From positions 310,001-374,000 of the forward strand of contig CAJTCV010000002.1 in assembly GCA_910574805.1 (NCBI GenBank): a stretch of 64,000 nucleotides of DNA. Reading direction: 5' to 3'. The stretch is from Lachnospiraceae bacterium. Lineage in GTDB: Bacteria; Bacillota; Clostridia; Lachnospirales; Lachnospiraceae. The position numbers and the translations under genes are program-made. This document shows, piece by piece, positions 57,899 through 64,000 of this stretch. Position 1 is the stretch's first letter; each line of letters starts with the position of its first letter. The notes beneath the pieces are model-generated. The model was not told the DNA's origin. It worked only from the letters and a program-made list of their open reading frames with translations, and did not search any database.

Positions 57899-60088
57899 TC
57901 TGAGTATTTCTGACAGGAGGCAGAAGAGCTGTTCCACATCGAGCGGCTTCGGCAGATGATGATCCATGCCGGCTCTCAGCGCTGCCTGCCGGTCTTCTTC
58001 AAAGGCGTTGGCAGTCATGGCGATGATGGGAGTCGCGGCCAGTGCGGGCTCCTTGAGCGTCCGTATGGTGCGGGCAGCCTCATGACCGTCCATGACGGGC
58101 ATCTGGATGTCCATAAGTATCAGATCATAGTATCCGGGAGCGGCTGCATGGAGCTTTTCCAGAGCGATGGAACCATTTTCTGCTTCGTCCACCTGAAATC
58201 CTGCTTCTGACAGAATCTCCTGCGCAATCTCGCGGTTCAGGTCATTGTCTTCCACCAGAAGAATGTGCCTCCCGGTGAAATCCGGGAGATCTTCGTCAGG
58301 GTCTGCCGTCTCCCGCGGGGCAGCCTGAGGATCCGATTCTGTCTGCTCTTCCTGAAGTCTCAGACGGAGATGAATGATAAATTCAGTGCCTTCTCCCGGT
58401 GCGGTCACTACCTGGATGGTACCTCCCATGAGATCGATGATATTTTTCGTGATGGACATGCCAAGGCCGGTGCCCTGGATGCCGCTGACGGTGGAAGTCC
58501 GTTCCCGCTCAAAGGGGGTGAAGACCTTCCGGGCAAATTCCGGCGACATGCCGATACCGGTGTCTCTGACACGGATGGTATAAGTTCCGTAGCCGTCCGC
58601 CGTGTGTGCGGCCTGCTCAATCTGTACGAATATCCTGCCTCCCGGGGGAGTAAACTTGACTGCATTGCCGAGAAGATTGAGGAACACCTGATTCAGACGC
58701 AGCCGGTCACAGTAGACGAAAGGATCCGTGATACCAGATGCATCCATGGAAAGCTCCAGCTGCTGATTTTCTGCCTGTCCGTGAATGATGCAGTACAGTT
58801 CGTCCAGTATCTTCAGAAGACTGCAGGGAGATTCCTCCAGGTGAATTTTGCCGCTCTCGATGCGGCTCATTTCCAGCACATCGTTGATCAGTGCCAGCAG
58901 ATGATCGCCGGAGGAAAGGATCTTTGCCAGATAATCTCTGGTACGCTTTGGATCCTCTGCATTTTTCATGGCCAGACTGGTGAAGCCCATGATGGCATTC
59001 ATGGGAGTACGGATGTCGTGGGACATGCTGGACAGGAACATGCTCTTGGCTTTGCTGCTCTCCTCTGCCTGCATTTTTTCAAAACGCAGATCCTCATTCC
59101 GCCTGCGCATGAAAAGATAGACGGCAAACAGGGTGAACAGCACAATCAGGATCAGAATCAGCTGAATGGCACTGTTCCGGGTCAGAGTCATGCGGATTAT
59201 GTCGATATTCTGGCTGATGAGATCATAGTGGAGCGTGATCATGATAAACCAGTCTGTGCCGTCAATGGGCATATAGCAGGTATAGTGCAGGACGTTCTGC
59301 AGCTCATACACGATCATGCCGGATCGGTCGGCCTTCAGATCTTCCTGACAGCGTCGGATGGCGTCCTCATCCTGAAAATGTGCTTCCCGTTCCAGAACGG
59401 AGAACAGGTCAGCGTCTGTCTCCAGATGAGCATGGTGCGTCCGGATAATGTAGTCCCCGTCCTGCGTGATGACATTGCTGAAAAATCGTCCGGTATGTTC
59501 ACTGAGAGACAGCCGGCCGGCTACTTTGTCCGTATCGATCCCTACGGCGGCGGCAGTCAGTCCGTACGTATCCCGGATGCGGTCCTCCAGAGGGATGCAG
59601 ATGAGGATCAGATCCTGACCATTCAGCTGTTCTTTAAAGGAAATGACAGGAGCTGTGAGTGTCTGGTCCGGAAAGACGGCCTCTGCCATATCCGGGAGAA
59701 TTCCGTCTTCCGTGAAGACATCTGAACTGTTGGACAGGGCGAAGAAATCGAAGCTGCCCTTATCCTTCAGCTGTCTGATGAAGCGCTGAAGATCTTCTTC
59801 GGAAGCAACATCGGATGCCTGAAGCGCTTGGAGTGTGAGAGAAAGCTCCTTCAGCTGACTGTTCAAAGTATCCGTGAACTGGCCGGCCTTCTGAACTGCC
59901 AGTTCTTCCAGATACAGCTCGCTGACATTGTAGACAGCGGCTTCCGTTGTCTTCTGGGAGCTTTTCAGCAGCCACCAGGTGGACAGTGTCACCACCGGCA
60001 GCAGGATCCCGAGCACGGTCAGGAAGCGGATGCCTGTACGTTTTTTTTCACATACTGTCTGTTTTTTTATCCCGGATGTGCCTTTCAT
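57893..60088 (-). CDS. Hybrid sensor histidine kinase with receiver domain
   Basis: A 731-residue membrane kinase. Basic N-terminus and a membrane segment (about 20-38), an extracytoplasmic dCache-like sensor (about 45-300), a second membrane segment (about 310-332), HisKA with the H box MSHDIRTPMNAI, HATPase with NAVKFTPPGG and DTGIGMSPEF, then a receiver domain with LVEDNDLNREIA and the phosphoacceptor D in LILMDIQMP. It lacks an HPt domain and an adjacent response regulator, so its output partner is unknown. The ATG at 60088 is placed downstream of a promoter; an earlier start at 60187 is inside it. Confidence 0.9.
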   Translation of the reverse strand: MKGTSGIKKQTVCEKKRTGIRFLTVLGILLPVVTLSTWWLLKSSQKTTEAAVYNVSELYLEELAVQKAGQFTDTLNSQLKELSLTLQALQASDVASEEDLQRFIRQLKDKGSFDFFALSNSSDVFTEDGILPDMAEAVFPDQTLTAPVISFKEQLNGQDLILICIPLEDRIRDTYGLTAAAVGIDTDKVAGRLSLSEHTGRFFSNVITQDGDYIIRTHHAHLETDADLFSVLEREAHFQDEDAIRRCQEDLKADRSGMIVYELQNVLHYTCYMPIDGTDWFIMITLHYDLISQNIDIIRMTLTRNSAIQLILILIVLFTLFAVYLFMRRRNEDLRFEKMQAEESSKAKSMFLSSMSHDIRTPMNAIMGFTSLAMKNAEDPKRTRDYLAKILSSGDHLLALINDVLEMSRIESGKIHLEESPCSLLKILDELYCIIHGQAENQQLELSMDASGITDPFVYCDRLRLNQVFLNLLGNAVKFTPPGGRIFVQIEQAAHTADGYGTYTIRVRDTGIGMSPEFARKVFTPFERERTSTVSGIQGTGLGMSITKNIIDLMGGTIQVVTAPGEGTEFIIHLRLRLQEEQTESDPQAAPRETADPDEDLPDFTGRHILLVEDNDLNREIAQEILSEAGFQVDEAENGSIALEKLHAAAPGYYDLILMDIQMPVMDGHEAARTIRTLKEPALAATPIIAMTANAFEEDRQAALRAGMDHHLPKPLDVEQLFCLLSEILRK

Positions 60089-60125
60089 TACCTCGTGTCC
60101 ATCCTTCCATATGTCTTTATTGATA

Positions 60126-60154
60126 ATGATAGCAAATATTCCCAATAAGGTCAA
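60126..60154 (-). promoter_or_regulatory. Promoter of the hybrid kinase gene
   Basis: On the minus strand TTGACC (60154-60149), 17 bases, TATCAT (60131-60126). It fixes the likely translation start at 60088 and rules out the longer open frame. Confidence 0.65.
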
Positions 60155-60201
60155 TAAACAGAACAGGAATCCGCACCTGGTCGGCAAATCCGGGAAAAGG
60201 C

Positions 60202-60231
60202 TTTACATCACAGCTGTCTGTCTGCTACAAT
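60202..60231 (+). promoter_or_regulatory. Promoter of the flavoprotein-cmk-ispH run
   Basis: TTTACA (60202-60207), 18 bases, TACAAT (60226-60231). Confidence 0.6.
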
Positions 60232-60284
60232 GAAACCGGAATGTGAAATATTCAGGGATCCGGTACAGGCGGAGGTATAATAAA

Positions 60285-61505
60285 ATGAGACTTGCAATCA
60301 TCGGCGGCGGTGCGGCAGGCATGATGGCAGCAGTATTTGCGGCGAAAAAAGGGATCGCTGTAGATCTGTATGAGAGAAATGAAAAGCTGGGAAAAAAGCT
60401 GTATATTACTGGAAAGGGCAGGTGCAATCTGACCAACGCCTGCGACATGGAAGAGCTGCTCGGGAGCGTCAGGAGCAATCCGAAGTTCCTGTACAGCGCT
60501 TTTTATGGTTTTACCAACCGGGATGCCATGGATTTTTTTGAGAAAGAAGGGCTGCGGATTAAAGTGGAGAGAGGAAACCGGGTGTTTCCGGAGTCGGACC
60601 GGTCAGCGGATGTACTGGATACTCTGAAACGCGCCATCAGAAAAGCGGGCGTCAGGGTACACTTAAACAGCCGGGTAACGGGGCTTCGGAAGGAGGCAGA
60701 CCGGTTCTTTCTGGAACTGGAGCGTGGAGAGACGAGAGAGGCGGACCGGGTGTTTGTAGCGACGGGCGGGATCTCCTATGAGAGCACCGGGTCCACCGGG
60801 GACGGCTACCGTCTGGCCCGGGAGCTGGGGCTGAATGTGACCGAATGCTGCCCGTCACTGGTTCCTTTTAATATGAAGGAATCCTTTATAAAAGACCTTC
60901 AGGGCCTGGCGCTGAAAAATATTTCCATACGGATTATGGACGGAAAAAAGAAGCTGTATGAAGATTTCGGCGAACTTTTGTTCACGCACTTCGGAGTCAG
61001 CGGGCCTGTGATCCTCACGGCCAGCAGCGTCTGTGGGAAGAAGGTGCGGGAGAAAGAGCTGAAGATGTTTCTGGACCTGAAGCCGGCGCTGACGAAGGAA
61101 CAGCTGGAGGCAAGGGTGCTGCGGGAGTTCGAGGCGGCGAAAAATAAAAAATTCGGGAATGTGGCGGGATCCTTTTTTCCGTCAAAACTGACGCCGGTTA
61201 TGATCCGGCTCAGCGGGATTTCTTCTGATAAAAAGGTGAATGAGATCACCAGAGAAGAACGGAAACGATTTTCACAGAATATCAAAGAACTGGAATTGAC
61301 CATTACGGGGCTTAGAGGGTATAATGAAGCAGTGATCACCAAAGGCGGCGTGTCGGTGAAGGAGATCAACCCGACGACGATGGAGTCGAAAAAGGTTCCG
61401 GGCCTTTATTTTATCGGAGAGGTGCTGGATCTGGACGCGGTGACCGGAGGATTTAATCTGCAGATTGCCTGGTCTACAGGAGTGGCGGCAGCGAGAGCGG
61501 TCTGA
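60285..61505 (+). CDS. HI0933-family FAD-dependent oxidoreductase (YtfP/YhiN-like)
   Basis: A 406-residue flavoprotein. The dinucleotide site is GGGAAGMMAA at residues 7-16 and the family signature KLGKKLYITGKGRCNLTN is near 36-53; the C-terminal GEVLDLDAVTGGFNLQIAWSTG binds FAD. No substrate is established for this family. The ATG at 60285 lies nine bases after GGAGG. It precedes cmk by about 90 bases, a common arrangement. Confidence 0.9.
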   Translation: MRLAIIGGGAAGMMAAVFAAKKGIAVDLYERNEKLGKKLYITGKGRCNLTNACDMEELLGSVRSNPKFLYSAFYGFTNRDAMDFFEKEGLRIKVERGNRVFPESDRSADVLDTLKRAIRKAGVRVHLNSRVTGLRKEADRFFLELERGETREADRVFVATGGISYESTGSTGDGYRLARELGLNVTECCPSLVPFNMKESFIKDLQGLALKNISIRIMDGKKKLYEDFGELLFTHFGVSGPVILTASSVCGKKVREKELKMFLDLKPALTKEQLEARVLREFEAAKNKKFGNVAGSFFPSKLTPVMIRLSGISSDKKVNEITREERKRFSQNIKELELTITGLRGYNEAVITKGGVSVKEINPTTMESKKVPGLYFIGEVLDLDAVTGGFNLQIAWSTGVAAARAV

Positions 61506-61598
61506 GTGCTTTGAATGTGTATGGCAGACGGACAATCCTACCGGCTCCGGGGCATGAAGAGAGGCAGATGGGGAAAGTTCAACAGGAGGTATGTGTCA

Positions 61599-62261
61599 TT
61601 GAAGAAGGGTTACAATGTGGCGATTGACGGTCCGGCAGGCGCCGGAAAGAGTACGATCGCAAAAAGGATCGCAAAAGAGATGAATTTCATCTATGTGGAT
61701 ACGGGGGCCATGTACCGGGCCATGGCGTTGTACCTGATCCGGCAGGGGATCGCCCCGGAGGATACGGACCGGATCGCAGAAGTCTGCAGCGGAGCTGATA
61801 TTTCCATTGAATACAGAGACGGGGAGCAGGTGGTCCTTCTGTCAGGAGAAAATGTCAATGCATTTCTGAGGACAGAGGAGGTGGGCAATATGGCGTCCTG
61901 GTCATCGGCAGTTCCCGCAGTCAGGGAGAAGCTCGTGGAGCTGCAGCAGAGGCTGGCGGCAACGGCGGATGTGGTCATGGACGGACGGGATATCGGTACA
62001 GTGGTTCTGCCGGACGCAGACGTGAAGATTTATCTCACCGCCAGCAGTGCCACCCGTGCCAGACGCCGGTATCTGGAGCTGAAGGAAAAGGGGGAAGAGC
62101 CGGACCTTCAGAAGATCGAACAGGATATCATCGACCGGGATTACCGGGATATGCACCGGGAGCATTCGCCCCTGCGTCAGGCGGAGGATGCAGTGCTTCT
62201 GGACTCTTCGGACATGACCATCCAGGAGGTGGTGGAAAGGATCAGAGAGCTATGCAGGTAA
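61599..62261 (+). CDS. cmk: Cytidylate kinase
   Basis: A 220-residue CMP/dCMP kinase that makes CDP from CMP and ATP. The P loop is DGPAGAGKST near residues 9-18, followed by YVDTGAMYRA, DGRDIGTVVLPDA and RARRRYLEL. The start is taken as TTG at 61599, nine bases after AGGAGG, giving the standard length; the longer frame from 61515 is not needed. It overlaps ispH by ten bases. Confidence 0.94.
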   Translation: MKKGYNVAIDGPAGAGKSTIAKRIAKEMNFIYVDTGAMYRAMALYLIRQGIAPEDTDRIAEVCSGADISIEYRDGEQVVLLSGENVNAFLRTEEVGNMASWSSAVPAVREKLVELQQRLAATADVVMDGRDIGTVVLPDADVKIYLTASSATRARRRYLELKEKGEEPDLQKIEQDIIDRDYRDMHREHSPLRQAEDAVLLDSSDMTIQEVVERIRELCR

Positions 62262-63097
62262 AGGTGGCCAGGAGCGCAGGGTTTTGTTTCGGCGTTCAGC
62301 GGGCGGTGGACACGGTCTATGAACAGGCGGAGCAGGGGGTGCGGCCCATCTATACATATGGTCCCATCATTCACAATGAGGTGGTGGTCCGGGATCTGGA
62401 GGAAAAGGGAGTCCGGGTGCTGAACGGGAAAGAGGAGCTGTCCTGCATCACGGAGGGGACTGTTATCATCCGTTCCCACGGGGTCGGCAGAGAGATCTAT
62501 GAGCAGATCAGCGAACAGGGTCTGCACTGTGTGGATGCCACCTGCCCCTTTGTGAAGAAGATCCACCGGACCGTGGAGCGGGAGAGCGCGGCAGGAAAGC
62601 AGATCGTGATCATCGGCAACGACCGGCATCCGGAGGTGGAGGGCATCAAGGGCTGGTGCAGTACCCCGGCGGTGGTGCTGGAATCCCCGGAGCAGGCCCG
62701 GAACTTTGAACTGCCGAAAACGGTTCCGCTCTGTATCGTTTCGCAGACGACATTTAACTACAAGAAATTTCAAGATTTAGTTGAAATTCTTGATAAAAAG
62801 AGGTATGATAGAAGTGTTGTAAATACAATCTGCAATGCGACGGAAGAACGGCAGGCCGAAGCACGTCAGATTGCAGGGGAAGTAGACGCCATGATTGTCA
62901 TAGGCGGCAGCCACAGTTCGAATACGCAGAAGCTATTTGAGATTTGCAGTAATGAGTGTAAGAATACTTACTATATACAGACTGTTGAGGACCTGGATTT
63001 AGGAGTATTACGTTCTACTGGGCTAATAGGTATTACAGCAGGGGCTTCCACCCCAAAGAAAATTATTGAGGAGGTTCAAACAAGATGTCTGAATTAA
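62252..63097 (+). CDS. ispH: 4-hydroxy-3-methylbut-2-enyl diphosphate reductase
   Basis: A 281-residue iron-sulfur enzyme, the last step of the MEP isoprenoid pathway, producing IPP and DMAPP. Cluster cysteines are C12 in GFCFGV, C98 in DATCPFV and C194 in NTICNAT; TTFNYKKF is another family block. It overlaps cmk at the 5' end. From about 62760 the codons become much richer in A and T. The 3' end overlaps the start of the S1 gene by 13 bases, recalling the IspH-S1 fusion of some clostridia. Confidence 0.95.
   Translation: MQVKVARSAGFCFGVQRAVDTVYEQAEQGVRPIYTYGPIIHNEVVVRDLEEKGVRVLNGKEELSCITEGTVIIRSHGVGREIYEQISEQGLHCVDATCPFVKKIHRTVERESAAGKQIVIIGNDRHPEVEGIKGWCSTPAVVLESPEQARNFELPKTVPLCIVSQTTFNYKKFQDLVEILDKKRYDRSVVNTICNATEERQAEARQIAGEVDAMIVIGGSHSSNTQKLFEICSNECKNTYYIQTVEDLDLGVLRSTGLIGITAGASTPKKIIEEVQTRCLN
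62781..62809 (+). promoter_or_regulatory. Possible internal promoter for the S1 gene, inside ispH
   Basis: TTGAAA (62781-62786), 17 bases, TATGAT (62804-62809), about 275 bases upstream of the S1 start and in the locally AT-rich part of ispH. Confidence 0.45.
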
Positions 63098-64000
63098 GTT
63101 TTGAACAAATGCTGGAAGATTCATTGAAAACTATCAGAACAGGAGAAGTCGTAGAAGGCACGGTCATTGACGTCAAAGAAGATGAGATCATCTTAAATAT
63201 AGGTTATAAGTCTGACGGCATCGTATCGAGAAATGAATATACGAATGTATCTAATGCGGACCTGACCACCATGGTTTCCGTGGGCGACACGATGGAAGTG
63301 AAAGTTCTGAAAGTCAATGACGGAGAAGGGCAGGTACAGCTGTCCTACAGAAGAGTTGCTGCTGAGAGAGGCAGCAAGAGACTGGAAGAGGCTTTTGAGA
63401 ATAAGGAAGTACTGACCGCGAAGGTGACGCAGGTTCTGGAAGGCGGACTCAGCGTTGTAGTGGATGAGACCCGGATCTTTATTCCGGCGAGTCTGGTATC
63501 CGATACCTATGAGAAGAATCTTGGGAAATATGCGGATCAGGAGATTGAGTTCGTGATCACAGAGTTCAATCCCAAGCGCAGAAGGATCATTGGTGACCGC
63601 AAGCAGCTCCTGGTGGCGAAGAAGGCAGAGATGCAGAGAGCGCTGTTTGAGCGCATCCAGGCAGGTGATATCGTGGAAGGCGTCGTGAAGAATGTAACCG
63701 AGTTCGGCGCATTCGTTGATCTGGGCGGTGCAGACGGTCTGCTCCACATTTCTGAGATGTCCTGGGGCAGAGTCGATCATCCCAAGAAGATGTTCAAGGT
63801 AGGCGATAAGCTGACCGTTCTGATCAAAGAGATCAAGGAGACCAAGATCGCGCTGAGCCTGAAGTTCGATGATGCGAATCCCTGGCTGACCGCGGATGAG
63901 AAATATGCGGTGGGCAATATTGTGGAAGGCACCGTTGCCCGGATGACCGATTTCGGTGCATTTGTAGAGCTGGAGCCGGGTGTGGACGCACTGCTCCATG
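63085..64000 (+). CDS. rpsA: S1 RNA-binding-domain protein (ribosomal protein S1), 5' part
   Basis: The first 305 codons of an S1 protein; the gene runs off the window. At least four S1 (OB-fold) repeats begin: near residue 20 (EVVEGTVIDVKEDEIILNIG), near 105, near 190 (GDIVEGVVKNVTEFGAFVDL) and near 275 (GNIVEGTVARMTDFGAFVEL). S1 binds mRNA and helps it enter the small subunit. ATG at 63085, ten bases after GAGGAGG, inside the end of ispH. It could be called a separate S1 or the second half of a split IspH-S1. Confidence 0.9.
   Translation, partial: MSELSFEQMLEDSLKTIRTGEVVEGTVIDVKEDEIILNIGYKSDGIVSRNEYTNVSNADLTTMVSVGDTMEVKVLKVNDGEGQVQLSYRRVAAERGSKRLEEAFENKEVLTAKVTQVLEGGLSVVVDETRIFIPASLVSDTYEKNLGKYADQEIEFVITEFNPKRRRIIGDRKQLLVAKKAEMQRALFERIQAGDIVEGVVKNVTEFGAFVDLGGADGLLHISEMSWGRVDHPKKMFKVGDKLTVLIKEIKETKIALSLKFDDANPWLTADEKYAVGNIVEGTVARMTDFGAFVELEPGVDALLH

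Noticed and set aside
60089-60187. A longer N-terminus for the hybrid kinase that adds an extra membrane segment.
   Set aside because: The extension contains a good minus-strand promoter (TTGACC-17-TATCAT), so it should not be translated.
1-64000. Prophage, transposon, CRISPR array or toxin-antitoxin pair.
   Set aside because: No integrase, transposase, Cas protein, regular repeat array or typical paired small genes were found on either strand.

Overview
The window is a GC-rich stretch (by eye about 55% GC) of a Firmicutes chromosome. Gene content and order point to a spore-forming, anaerobic member of the Lachnospiraceae: short-form HisG with HisZ, ylbJ, gerW/ytfJ with a DUF2953 partner, an alpha/beta SASP, yloU-fakA-recG, scpA-scpB among D,D-carboxypeptidases, cmk-ispH-rpsA, and a sodium-pump decarboxylase operon. 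No prophage, insertion sequence, CRISPR array or canonical tRNA was seen. Most of the window is core genome.

Layout. 1-1324: end of coaD and a lipoprotein metallophosphoesterase, closed by a two-way terminator. 1578-12205: one promoter and five tightly packed genes (MoxR AAA+ ATPase, DUF5682, VWA, double-SWIM, DUF4132), matching the uncharacterised yehL/yehM/yehP/yehQ/yehI set of E. coli. 12222-20903: coiled-coil protein, convergent ylbJ, M23 peptidase, then an RNA-modification and repair run (rsmF-like, rsuA-like and rluA-like synthases, a YgiQ-type radical SAM protein, recU). 20887-26037: hisZ-G-D-B and a three-domain HisF-like/HisI/HisE protein. 26497-31469: a branched-chain amino-acid type ABC importer (liv). 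31470-33578: a frameshifted small membrane protein gene and a divergent MATE exporter with an attenuator-like leader.

33579-35301 is the most unusual part. A non-coding stretch holds an RNA that folds as a circularly permuted tRNA-like domain on a closing stem, the architecture of bacterial Y RNA (YrlA). A slipin/band-7 gene follows about 360 bases later. Slipins and Y RNAs both occur in Rsr/RtcB RNA-repair loci, but no Rsr (Ro60) or RtcB gene is present here.

35466-44953: NUDIX hydrolase, DUF2953-gerW, rpmB, small membrane proteins, yloU-like Asp23, fakA, recG, a lipoprotein, a SASP, rpsU and a DUF212 membrane protein. 45009-50317: two D,D-carboxypeptidases flanking a phosphoesterase and scpAB, then a convergent phosphoesterase. 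50314-52248 (minus): a predicted cytoplasmic ParB-like/BMP fusion. 52433-57898: a decarboxylase operon carrying both an MmdA-type (12S-like) and an OadA-type (5S-like) carboxyltransferase plus a biotin carrier and OadG/OadB membrane subunits. 57893-60088 (minus): a hybrid histidine kinase. 60202-64000: flavoprotein, cmk, ispH and the start of rpsA.

All family calls come from reading motifs and context. No database search was run. Promoters and terminators were located by eye and are predictions.
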